From NCBI GenBank assembly GCA_023458095.1, contig JAEXAS010000026.1, forward strand, positions 62,001 through 126,000: DNA of 64,000 nt, given 5' to 3'. The notes under the pieces were generated by a model that was not told the DNA's origin, made no database searches, and saw only the letters and a list, made by a program, of their open reading frames with translations. This DNA comes from Actinomycetes bacterium (GTDB lineage Bacteria; Actinomycetota; Actinomycetes; Propionibacteriales; Propionibacteriaceae). The position numbers and the translations under genes are program-made. Below are positions 16,103 through 24,035 of this stretch, piece after piece. The first letter of the stretch is position 1. Every line of letters begins with the position of its first letter.

Positions 16103-18181
16103 ATGGGGAGCCAAGAGGTCCTGCGCATGCTCCGCGGGCGATGGCTGCTCATCGTGCTCGCGGGCCTACTCGGCACAGCACTCGCCCTTACGATCGCCGC
16201 CATCCAGAGTCCGAAGTACACCGCCACAGCCGATGTCTTCGTCACTGTGACCAGCGGTCAGAGCACCGGCGACCTCGCCCAGGGAAGTACCTTCTCCCAG
16301 GACCAGGCCCGCAACTTCGCCGCCGTGGTCTCCAAGGAGATCGTGCTGGGCCCGGTGATCGCCCAACTCAAACTCGACACGACTCTGGAAGACCTCCGCA
16401 AGAACATCGACGTGTCCGTCCCACTGAACACCTCGGTGATCAGCATCAGCGTCACCGACAAGGATCCAGAGCAGGCGGCCCAGATCGCCAACGCCATCGC
16501 CAATCAGCTTTCGATCGCCGTGTCCGCCCTCAGCCCCAAGGTCGATGACGTCAAAGGCGCTCCGGTTCGGGCTCAACTCATTGAGGCTGCGGTCGTGCCG
16601 GAGGATCCGTCTTCCCCGAGCATTCCGCTCTATTCCATGTTGGGCTTGCTGGGCGGCTTGGTTTTGGCCATCGGCTACCTGGTGATCGTCGAATTGGTCG
16701 TGGCCCGAGTCGACTCCAGCGAGCAGGTCGAGAGCATCACCGGCAGCGTGGTGTTGGCCAGCCTTCCGCGAGATCGCAAGCTCACTCGCCATCCCATCGC
16801 GGTCACCGCCCTGCCGCTGTCGCTGCGGGCCGAGAGTGTGCGTCACGCCCGAACCGCCTTGAAGTATCTGCCCGGAGACGGCAAGCGCACCTTCATCATC
16901 ACCTCCTCAGTCAGCGGCGAAGGCAAGAGCACCACTGCGGCCAACATCGCCGCCGCTTTCGCCGCAGAGGGTCTGAGCACCTGTCTGGTGGAAGCCGATC
17001 TGCGCCGTCCCCGGCTGGAAGGTGTGCTCGACCTCACCGGCGGGCCCGGCCTGAGTGACATCGTGGTCGGGCAGAGCAAGATCGAAGATGTCGTCCAGCC
17101 GTGGGGACCGGACAACCTTCAGGTGATCCTGGTCGGCACAGTGCCCCCTAATGCCAGCGAGTTGCTGGGCTCCAGCCGTGGGCAGGAAGCACTTCGAGCG
17201 ATCGCCGATCGCTTTGAGGTCACCATCATCGACACTCCACCGCTCACCGCTGTCACCGACGCGGCCATCATCGGCCGCCAATTCGGAGGGGTTGTGCTCG
17301 TGGTCGGCAGCGGCAAGGTCCGCACGGCCGAGTTGCGCCAGGCCATCGGTGCGCTCAGCGTTGCTGACGTGCCGATTCGGGGCACCCTGATGAATCTCGC
17401 CAAGGACGACGCTGCTCGCCCCTACGCCTACACCTACTCCGATCGCGCTCGCGAGAGCACTTTCAATGACTTGCTGCCCAAGGGATGGCGTCCGGTGATC
17501 AAGGTCGGCGTGGCCATCGTGGCCGCCGCGATCGTCGCCACCATCGCCATCGTGATGGCGATCCGGCCCGGAGCGGCAGTCGCCAGCGCCGGTAGCACCC
17601 CGGTCGCCAAGTCGGCGGCCAGCGCCAAGGCCACTCAGACTCCGCGAGCGGTCTTCCTGGGCGACTCATTGGTCCAGGGCACCTCAGGGGGATCCTGGGT
17701 CACTGACACAGCAGCGGCTCTGTCCTGGGAACCGGTCAACCTTGGCCGCGGCGGCACCGGCTATCGGACCTCGGCAGGCAAGGTCGGCTGTGGGGTGGAC
17801 TACTGCCCAACCTTCGTCGAAATGGCCGACGCTGCGGTGAGCCAGAACCCGAGCATCGTCGTGATCTCCGGCGGCGTCAACGATGGGACCAAGGACGTCA
17901 GCGATGCAGCCAAGACCCTGTTCCGACGGCTGCGCGCGAGCCTGCCCAACGCCAAGATCTTCGTGCTGTCTCCTTTCGCGGGCACCAACACGATTCCCGC
18001 CGTTGCGACCGAGGTGAAGTCCGCCGCCGCACTGGCTGGCGTGACCTATGTCGATATCGGTTCACCATTCGAGGGACATCCAGAACTCCTCAGCGCCGAC
18101 GGGATCCATCCCAACGCGGAGGGCTATCGGGTGTTGTCCAATACCATCACCAAAGCGTTGAAGAAGGCGGTCAACCAGTGA
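16103..18181 (+). CDS. Wzz/BY-kinase polysaccharide co-polymerase fused to an extracytoplasmic SGNH hydrolase
   Basis: 692 residues. N-terminal Wzz part: helix about 12-34, outside loop, second helix about 172-194. Cytoplasmic CpsD/Wzc-like kinase about 225-445: Walker A SGEGKSTT (about 270), Walker A' EADLRRP (about 297), Walker B IIDTPP (about 375). A third helix (about 466-490) is followed by an SGNH domain to the end: GDSL (about 519), GGVND (about 590), DGIHP (about 665). Wzc proteins normally end with a cytoplasmic Tyr cluster; here only a short Tyr-containing YAYTYSD precedes helix 3. The domain outside could deacetylate or acetylate the nascent polymer, matching the acetyltransferase at 12957. 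The phosphatase gene overlaps its stop by four bases. Confidence 0.88.
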   Translation: MGSQEVLRMLRGRWLLIVLAGLLGTALALTIAAIQSPKYTATADVFVTVTSGQSTGDLAQGSTFSQDQARNFAAVVSKEIVLGPVIAQLKLDTTLEDLRKNIDVSVPLNTSVISISVTDKDPEQAAQIANAIANQLSIAVSALSPKVDDVKGAPVRAQLIEAAVVPEDPSSPSIPLYSMLGLLGGLVLAIGYLVIVELVVARVDSSEQVESITGSVVLASLPRDRKLTRHPIAVTALPLSLRAESVRHARTALKYLPGDGKRTFIITSSVSGEGKSTTAANIAAAFAAEGLSTCLVEADLRRPRLEGVLDLTGGPGLSDIVVGQSKIEDVVQPWGPDNLQVILVGTVPPNASELLGSSRGQEALRAIADRFEVTIIDTPPLTAVTDAAIIGRQFGGVVLVVGSGKVRTAELRQAIGALSVADVPIRGTLMNLAKDDAARPYAYTYSDRARESTFNDLLPKGWRPVIKVGVAIVAAAIVATIAIVMAIRPGAAVASAGSTPVAKSAASAKATQTPRAVFLGDSLVQGTSGGSWVTDTAAALSWEPVNLGRGGTGYRTSAGKVGCGVDYCPTFVEMADAAVSQNPSIVVISGGVNDGTKDVSDAAKTLFRRLRASLPNAKIFVLSPFAGTNTIPAVATEVKSAAALAGVTYVDIGSPFEGHPELLSADGIHPNAEGYRVLSNTITKALKKAVNQ

Positions 18182-18783
18182 ACGGATCCCGCCAGGACAG
18201 CCGCGGCGTCCTGTTCGTGTGCACCGGCAACATCGCGCGCTCGCCTTTCATGGAATACACGCTGGCCAACCGGCTCGCTGGCACGTCAGCGGTGGGCCTG
18301 CCGGTGCGTTCCGCAGGCACCTACGCCCTGGCCCACTCCGGAGTACATCCGGCGGTGGCCGCAGAACTCAGCGACCGCGGCATCGACTCCAGCAGCTTCA
18401 ACACCACCCAGCTCAGCGCCCAACTCGTGTTGGATGCCGGCTTGATCCTCACCGCGACCCGTGATCACCGCCGGCTCGTGGCCCGGCTCGCCCCCGAGCG
18501 TCGCAATGTGACGTTCACGCTGCGCCAGTTCGTCCGGCTGATTCAGCTCGATCCGGTCGGCGAGATCAGGGTCGCCACCGATGGGCCTCTCGAAGCTCTG
18601 GCGCAGCTGGCGAATCGGAATCGCGGCCTGTCCGGCGGTAGCCAGGACGACGACGACATCGTGGATCCGGTGAACTCGCATCGGCGGCTGTTCCCGGCCA
18701 CCTTCGCCGCCATCGACCCGGCCATCAGCCTGCTGGCCGATCTGATCACCGGGCTCAAAGACCTCTCGCGTCGCCGATCCTGA
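18178..18783 (+). CDS. Low-molecular-weight protein-tyrosine phosphatase (Wzb-like)
   Basis: 201 residues, longer than the usual 145-165. The P-loop is VCTGNIARSPF (C-x5-R-S) near the N-terminus and the acid loop is DIVDP near residue 160. An extra helical stretch lies between them and at the C-terminus (DLSRRRS). It probably dephosphorylates the tyrosine kinase encoded immediately upstream, the cycle that sets polymer length. Start GTG 18178 overlaps the kinase stop (GTGA), a sign of translational coupling. The family is secure; the partner is inferred from the overlap. Confidence 0.9.
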   Translation: MNGSRQDSRGVLFVCTGNIARSPFMEYTLANRLAGTSAVGLPVRSAGTYALAHSGVHPAVAAELSDRGIDSSSFNTTQLSAQLVLDAGLILTATRDHRRLVARLAPERRNVTFTLRQFVRLIQLDPVGEIRVATDGPLEALAQLANRNRGLSGGSQDDDDIVDPVNSHRRLFPATFAAIDPAISLLADLITGLKDLSRRRS

Positions 18784-18786
18784 CCG

Positions 18787-20004
18787 ATGCGCATCACCGT
18801 AGCCGGGATCAACTATTGGCCCGAGACCACAGGCATCGCCCCGTACACCACGGGGGCAGCCGAGGGACTGGCCGAGCTCGGCCACGACGTCACGGTGATC
18901 ACCGGCTACCCGCACTACCCGCAATGGCGCATCACTGAGGGTTACACCGGCTTCACTCGACGCGAACTGGTGAACGGCATCAAGGTGAAGCGCCTTCGCC
19001 ACCCGGTACCAGCCCACGGCGGAGTCGCCGCCCGCTCGATCATGGAGTTGTGGTTCGGGCTGCGGGCAACCTGGTCGTCGTGGTTCGGCGGGGAGGTGAT
19101 CCTGGCGGTCACGCCAGCCCTGCTCAGCACCGCCTTGATCGTTGCCCGGGCGCGCCTGACCCGGCGTCCCTGCGTTGTGTGGGTACAGGACATCTACACC
19201 CTCAGCGCGACCCAGACCGGCCTGGCCGCACGCGTCGCCGGCCTGATCAGAGGCATCGAATCGGCGACCCTTCGCCATGCTGACCGCGTCGTGGTGATCC
19301 ATGACCGCTTCAAGACCTTCCTGACCACCCAACTGGGCGTTGCGGCGGATCGGATCGACGTGGTGCGCAACTGGACCCACCTCAACGGGGATGCCGGGCG
19401 CCGCGACGACCAGTTGCGACAACGGCTGGGCTGGGAACCGGATCACATCATCGTGCTGCACGCCGGCAATATGGGAGCCAAGCAGAATCTCGAGAACGTG
19501 GTGCGGGCCGCGCAGGTGGCCGCAGAGTCGGCGAGCCCGGTGCACTTCGTACTCATGGGCGATGGACATCGCCGCTCGGCGCTGGAGGCAATGGGCGCCA
19601 ATCCGAATCTGCAGTTCCTCGATCCGGTGGATTCAGCCGAATTCGCCGACGTCTTGGCCAGCGCCGATCTGCTGTTAGTGAATGAGCTGCCCGGGATGAC
19701 CGAAATGTCGGTGCCCAGCAAGCTCACGTCCTATTTCCATTCCGGACGGCCAGTCTTGGCCTCAGTGGATTCCGGCAGTGTCACCGCCGATGAAGTCGCG
19801 GCGGCAGCAGCCGGGGTTCGCGTCGATCCGGACGACCCGACGGCCCTCCTTGCCGCGGCACAGGAACTCGCCGCCGACCCCGCCCGAATGGCTCAGCTCG
19901 GCACCGCGGGACAGGACTACCGCAGGCGGGTGCTTTCGGCTCAGCGAGCGACCGCGGGGCTGGCGAGCGCGCTCAGCGCTGCCACGAAAGGCTCTCGAAA
20001 TTGA
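18787..20004 (+). CDS. GT4 glycosyltransferase, WcaI/WbuB-like
   Basis: 405 residues with a GT-B fold. The start MRITVAGINYWPETTGIAPY is characteristic of the WcaI/WbuB group, and GHDVTVITGYPHYPQW and VWVQDIYTLSA follow. The donor half has VVLHAGNMGAKQ-like sequence (actual IVLHAGNMG) and SVPSKLTSYFHSGRPVLA. Enzymes of this group add deoxy- or N-acetyl sugars such as fucose in colanic-acid-like polymers, and a GDP-fucose synthase is encoded nearby, but the substrate is unproven. It starts three bases after the phosphatase stop with no obvious ribosome site, so it relies on coupling. A terminator follows one base after the stop. Confidence 0.88.
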   Translation: MRITVAGINYWPETTGIAPYTTGAAEGLAELGHDVTVITGYPHYPQWRITEGYTGFTRRELVNGIKVKRLRHPVPAHGGVAARSIMELWFGLRATWSSWFGGEVILAVTPALLSTALIVARARLTRRPCVVWVQDIYTLSATQTGLAARVAGLIRGIESATLRHADRVVVIHDRFKTFLTTQLGVAADRIDVVRNWTHLNGDAGRRDDQLRQRLGWEPDHIIVLHAGNMGAKQNLENVVRAAQVAAESASPVHFVLMGDGHRRSALEAMGANPNLQFLDPVDSAEFADVLASADLLLVNELPGMTEMSVPSKLTSYFHSGRPVLASVDSGSVTADEVAAAAAGVRVDPDDPTALLAAAQELAADPARMAQLGTAGQDYRRRVLSAQRATAGLASALSAATKGSRN

Positions 20005-20036
20005 GCGGAGGGACATCGGTTTCGATGCCCCTCCGC
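20005..20036 (+). terminator. Terminator of the Wzc-SGNH operon
   Basis: GCGGAGGGACATCG (20005-20018) pairs with CGATGCCCCTCCGC (20023-20036), one A-C mismatch, loop GTTT. It begins directly after the stop at 20004. Confidence 0.85.
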
Positions 20037-20387
20037 GTCAGTCCCAGTTCGTGTTCTTCGGCCAGGTCGATGATGCCCCCCGATCAGCGGACCCGGGTGC
20101 GCCCGAAGGCGACTATCCCATTAACCCTGGTCTGCCGAATGACATCAGACTGTCCGACCGCGCAACTGCTTCCCCCCGAAAGCAAGCCATGCTGGCGAAC
20201 TGACGTACTCAGTATTGCGACCTGATCCAAACAATTCCACCTGCTCACCCGCTTCTGGGATGGTCAAGAACTTGCCACCACCCTCAAAACCCGCCAAACT
20301 AACTTGCGGTGTCACCCGTTCGGGGGAAGGGGTGCATCGTCCGGCCTCTCGGGGGATTGGCTGGAAGGTCTGAAACCGGGGGGGATC
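20037..20387 (+). promoter_or_regulatory. Intergenic control region of the initiating sugar transferase
   Basis: 350 bases without a supported gene. TAACTT (20300-20305) fits TANNNT, and downstream of it ACCCGTTCGGGGG (20314-20326) is identical to the first 13 bases of both GH71 leaders, at the same distance from the -10 box. After that the sequence diverges: CACCC (20313-20317) may pair with GGGTG (20330-20334). The GH71 units and this gene may therefore share a transcription-start or RNA signal. No other element was recognised in the left half. Confidence 0.5.
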
Positions 20388-21857
20388 ATGACCACAGTTT
20401 CTGCACAGTTGGATGCTGTCGCACAGGCAGCCTCCACCTCGCGCATCCCAGTGAACGTCCTGTCGAAGCGCATCCAACTCACCGCCTTGTACGTTGGCGA
20501 CGCCGCCATGATCACCATCGCGATCGTGGTTGCGGTGGCCGCCCGCGGCGTCCTGCCGTTCCCTGGCCAGGAAGACACGGCAGCCATCATGCAGACCACC
20601 GGGCCGTTCATCCTGCTCGGCTGGCTGCTCATGCTGCGCATCTTCGGCGCCGACTCGCTACGCCATCTTCGCGCCGGGGCTGTGGAGTACAAGCGGGTGC
20701 TGATGGCAACCTCGGCCATGGCCGGCACGGTGGGCATCATCTCCTATCTGATGAAGTACGACTTCCCGCGGGCAGCCTTCGTGCTGATGTTCACCTTCGG
20801 CGCCTTCGCCTTGCTCATGGTGCGATACCTGCGCCGTAAGGTGATGGGAGCGATCCATCACCGGGGCGCACTGAACACGCCTCTGGTCGTCGCTGGTGAC
20901 AGCGGCCATGTTGATTCCATCGCACAGGTGTTGCGCCGGGAATCCTGGCTGGGTTATCGAGTGATCGGGGCGATCACGAGCGATCGGGTCTCGCACACTC
21001 CCGGCGGCCTGCCGGTGCTGGGCACCATGAAGGACACCGTCTCGGTCATCGAGGAGCATGAAGCCGAGGCAGTCTTCTTCGCAGAGGGCTCTTTCAATGC
21101 TCCGGCCGACTTCCGGCGTATGGCTTGGCAGCTTGAAGAACACGACATCCAGATGATCGTGGTGCCTGCGATCACCGACACCAGCGCTGATCGCCTGGAG
21201 GTGCGACCGGTCGCAGGGCTGCCGCTGGTTGACGTCGAACGCCCGCAGGCCCTGGCGTCCGGACGCTGGGTGAAGCGCACCTTCGACATCATCGGCGCGT
21301 CGCTGCTGCTGCTGGCATCTGCACCGGTGATGGCGATTGTGGCTTTGGCGATCAAGATTGAGGACGGCGGACCGGTCCTGTTCCGTCAGCCGCGGGTTGG
21401 TCTGAAGGGCAAGGAGTTCGAGTGCCTGAAGTTCCGCAGCATGGCCGTGGATGCCGAGGCGCGTCTGGCTGAACTGGAGCACCTCAACGAAGGCGCCGGC
21501 CCGCTGTTCAAGATGGCCAACGATCCGCGCATCACCCGGGTTGGCCGGTTCATTCGCCGATTCTCCATCGATGAGCTTCCGCAGTTCTGGAATGCTCTTA
21601 TGGGCGAAATGAGCTTGGTTGGGCCGCGTCCTGCATTGGCCAGCGAAGTCGCCCTTTATGATGAGGACGCACGACGCCGCTTGGATGTCCGTCCCGGACT
21701 GACCGGCCTATGGCAGGTCTCAGGTCGTTCTGATCTTTCGTGGAACGATACGGTTCGGTTGGACAACTACTACGTCGACAATTGGTCCATGGTGCAAGAT
21801 CTGATGATCTTGGGAAAGACAGCTCGAGCAGTCGTTGCCCCCAGCGGCGCTTACTGA
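20388..21857 (+). CDS. Polyprenyl-phosphate sugar-1-phosphate transferase (WbaP/WcaJ-like), initiating enzyme
   Basis: 489 residues from ATG 20388, preceded by a G-rich stretch; upstream codons in the frame are unlikely. About four or five N-terminal helices (residues 30-150), then a CoA-binding-3-like Rossmann region (LVVAGDSGHVDSI). Residues about 295-489 are the catalytic bacterial sugar-transferase domain: KRTFDIIGAS membrane anchor, PVLFRQPRVGLKGKEF, KFRSM, DELPQFWNALMGEMSLVGPRPAL and RPGLTGLWQVSGRSD. It moves a sugar-phosphate from an NDP-sugar to undecaprenyl phosphate and starts each repeat unit. It is probably monocistronic, between two strong terminators. Confidence 0.95.
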   Translation: MTTVSAQLDAVAQAASTSRIPVNVLSKRIQLTALYVGDAAMITIAIVVAVAARGVLPFPGQEDTAAIMQTTGPFILLGWLLMLRIFGADSLRHLRAGAVEYKRVLMATSAMAGTVGIISYLMKYDFPRAAFVLMFTFGAFALLMVRYLRRKVMGAIHHRGALNTPLVVAGDSGHVDSIAQVLRRESWLGYRVIGAITSDRVSHTPGGLPVLGTMKDTVSVIEEHEAEAVFFAEGSFNAPADFRRMAWQLEEHDIQMIVVPAITDTSADRLEVRPVAGLPLVDVERPQALASGRWVKRTFDIIGASLLLLASAPVMAIVALAIKIEDGGPVLFRQPRVGLKGKEFECLKFRSMAVDAEARLAELEHLNEGAGPLFKMANDPRITRVGRFIRRFSIDELPQFWNALMGEMSLVGPRPALASEVALYDEDARRRLDVRPGLTGLWQVSGRSDLSWNDTVRLDNYYVDNWSMVQDLMILGKTARAVVAPSGAY

Positions 21858-21873
21858 CCCACTCCCCATATGC

Positions 21874-21915
21874 CTCGGTGGCGTCGGTCCCGATCCCCCG
21901 ACCGACGCCACCGAG
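21874..21915 (+). terminator. Terminator of the initiating sugar transferase
   Basis: A perfect 16-pair stem, CTCGGTGGCGTCGGTC (21874-21889) with its complement 21900-21915, ten-base loop, 16 bases after the stop and followed by a pyrimidine run. Confidence 0.88.
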
Positions 21916-21939
21916 CCTCTTCCGCTAACGTGTGACATC

Positions 21940-21963
21940 ATGCCGATTGCTCTCGCCCGATGA
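21940..21963 (+). CDS. Seven-codon upstream ORF overlapping the next start
   Basis: ATG 21940 opens MPIALAR and stops at TGA 21961-21963, sharing ATGA with the start of the membrane protein gene. No ribosome site is evident for the larger gene itself, so it may be translated by re-initiation after this short frame. It could also be a chance frame. Confidence 0.3.
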   Translation: MPIALAR

Positions 21964-23108
21964 CGGCGCCCACCATCCCCTGGCCGCGAGCCATCATCGC
22001 TCTCGGCATCCTTGCCATCAGTGCGACAGTGGCGGCCGCCACCTATGCCGTGATCATTGCCACCGGCGGCAATGATCACCAAACCGCAGACTGGCTGATC
22101 AGCTACCCCGGGGAGTTCATTCGCCGCGGCTTGTTCGGTCAACTCCTGCTCGGCATCGCGCCGTACGGAGCCGGCGCCCTCTGGCTGCTGTTCGCGATTC
22201 AGATCGCCTGTTACGTGCCAGTCTTCGCCTTCTTCGTGAGCTACCTGGTTCGCACCAACTTCTCGTGGTCGGCGATTGCGCTGGTCGTCTCACCGGCCGC
22301 GCTGCCCTTCATCGGCTGGGATCCCTTGGGCGGCTTCCGCAAGGAGATCCTCGGATTCTTGGCGCTTGTTCTCATCGCCTTCGCGCGGCGTCGAATCGCA
22401 CAGCACTGGCAGGTGACCCTTCTGGTCGCGGCCCTGGCCGTGTGGACGCTGGGAGTCTTCTCCTGGGAGTCTGTGGCCTTCATGCTGCCGGCTGTGGGAT
22501 TCCTGCTTCTGACCGAACCCCAGCTCCCCCTGCGCCGAACGATGGCGGCACTGTTCACCGCTGTCGGCGCCTCGGCCCTGGCCGCATCGGTGCTCTGGCA
22601 TGGCACCGCGGCCACGTCCACAGCCCTGTGCACCAGAATCCTCGACCAGGGCCTCGGGCCGAATCTGTGCACCGGCGCCGTGGCCTGGATGGGACGCAGC
22701 CTTCAGGACAGCCTGGACCTGATCGACAAGGACGCGGCCACCAACAGCGGCTACCTGGTCATGCTGGCGCTGGCACTGCTCCCGATCGCGCTGAGCCCCT
22801 GGCTGCGCCGCTTCTGGGGGTGGGCGCTGGTGGCCGCGATCGGAATCGCGCCGCTTTTCGCGCTCGGTATCGACTACGGACGCTGGGTGCACATTCTGGT
22901 GATCGAGCTGTCCATCTGCATTGCGGTCAGCCATCGAGACCTCATTGAGTCCCGCCTATGGAATCCGCTGTCAGTGGGCCTGTTCGTCACCATGTGGGCG
23001 CTCCCCCACGCCAATCCGACCACACCGGGGGTGCCGGGTTGGCCGTGGAAGGGACTGGCCGCCGATGTGATCAACTGGCTCCAGGTTCGGCTTCTGTCGC
23101 TGCGTTGA
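21960..23108 (+). CDS. Polytopic membrane protein of unknown function in the EPS locus
   Basis: 382 residues with roughly ten membrane helices. Charged, conserved-looking stretches lie between helices: LISYPGEFIRRGLFGQ, FIGWDPLGGFRKEIL and LGIDYGRWVHI. No catalytic motif was recognised. The layout recalls EpsG/Wzy-like or GT-C proteins, and polysaccharide loci often carry such a protein, but this is only analogy. Start ATG 21960 overlaps a seven-codon frame. The 3' end overlaps the convergent fcl gene by 38 bases. Confidence 0.65.
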   Translation: MTAPTIPWPRAIIALGILAISATVAAATYAVIIATGGNDHQTADWLISYPGEFIRRGLFGQLLLGIAPYGAGALWLLFAIQIACYVPVFAFFVSYLVRTNFSWSAIALVVSPAALPFIGWDPLGGFRKEILGFLALVLIAFARRRIAQHWQVTLLVAALAVWTLGVFSWESVAFMLPAVGFLLLTEPQLPLRRTMAALFTAVGASALAASVLWHGTAATSTALCTRILDQGLGPNLCTGAVAWMGRSLQDSLDLIDKDAATNSGYLVMLALALLPIALSPWLRRFWGWALVAAIGIAPLFALGIDYGRWVHILVIELSICIAVSHRDLIESRLWNPLSVGLFVTMWALPHANPTTPGVPGWPWKGLAADVINWLQVRLLSLR

Positions 23109-24027
23109 CCAAATACCACTGGTACATCCGGGCCAGACCGTCAGCAATCTCCACCTGCGGACGCCACCCCATGGCATGCAGGGTGGAGTTGTCCATGATC
23201 TTTCGCGGTGTGCCGTCCGGCCGGTCGGTATCGAAGACCACCTCCCCGGCGTAGCCGACCACCGTCCGCATGATGTCGGCCAGCTCAGCGATAGAGACCT
23301 CCTGATCAGAACCGGCATTGACCAGGCCACCGTCGGCGTACTCCCGCATCAGAAACACGCAGGCATCAGCCAGATCGTCGGCATAGACCAGCTCTCGCAG
23401 CGGCGTCCCGGTCCCCCACACCACCACCTGCGGCGCGCCTTGGACTTTGGCTTCATGGAAGCGTCGCATCATGCCCGCAACCACATGGGAGTGTTCCGGA
23501 TGGAAGTTGTCGCCCACCCCATAGACATTGGACGGCATGACGGTGAACGCGTCGAAGCCGTACTGCGTGCGATAAGCGTCGCACATAACCTTGCCGGCGA
23601 TCTTGGCCACGGCATAGGGCAGGTTGGTCTCCTCGAGCTCGGCGGTCAGCAGCGCGCTCTCGCGAATCGGCTGCTCGGCGAGCTTGGGGTAGATGCAGCT
23701 TGAGCCCAAGAAGAGCAGCTTGCGCACCCCCGAGCGGTAGGACGCGTCGATGACATTGGTCTGGATCTGGAGGTTCGTGCGGATGAAGTCAGCACCGAAG
23801 GCGACATTCGCGGCGATACCGCCAACCTTGGCTGCTGCCAGGAAGACATAGTCGGGGTGCTCAGCGGCGAAGAAGTCCGCCACCGCATCGGAATCGGTCA
23901 GATCCAATTCGGCGTGGCTACGCGTGATCAGGTTCGAGTAACCGTCGGCCTGCAATCGACGCAGGATCGCCGAACCGACCATGCCTCGATGGCCTGCCAC
24001 GTAGATCCGATCAGTGCGTTCCATCAT
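23071..24027 (-). CDS. fcl: GDP-L-fucose synthase
   Basis: 318 residues, standard length. It converts GDP-4-keto-6-deoxy-mannose to GDP-L-fucose by epimerisation and NADPH reduction. N-terminal GHRGMVGSAI is the dinucleotide-binding loop; FLGSSCIYPK and the catalytic YAVAK tyrosine/lysine follow, with GVGDNFHPEHSHV typical of this family. Start ATG 24027 follows the previous stop by eight bases, so it is third in a three-gene operon with the epimerase and the dehydrogenase. No GDP-mannose 4,6-dehydratase gene is in the window, so its substrate must come from elsewhere. Confidence 0.93.
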   Translation of the reverse strand: MMERTDRIYVAGHRGMVGSAILRRLQADGYSNLITRSHAELDLTDSDAVADFFAAEHPDYVFLAAAKVGGIAANVAFGADFIRTNLQIQTNVIDASYRSGVRKLLFLGSSCIYPKLAEQPIRESALLTAELEETNLPYAVAKIAGKVMCDAYRTQYGFDAFTVMPSNVYGVGDNFHPEHSHVVAGMMRRFHEAKVQGAPQVVVWGTGTPLRELVYADDLADACVFLMREYADGGLVNAGSDQEVSIAELADIMRTVVGYAGEVVFDTDRPDGTPRKIMDNSTLHAMGWRPQVEIADGLARMYQWYLVNAATEAEPGAS

Positions 24028-24035
24028 TCGGTGTC

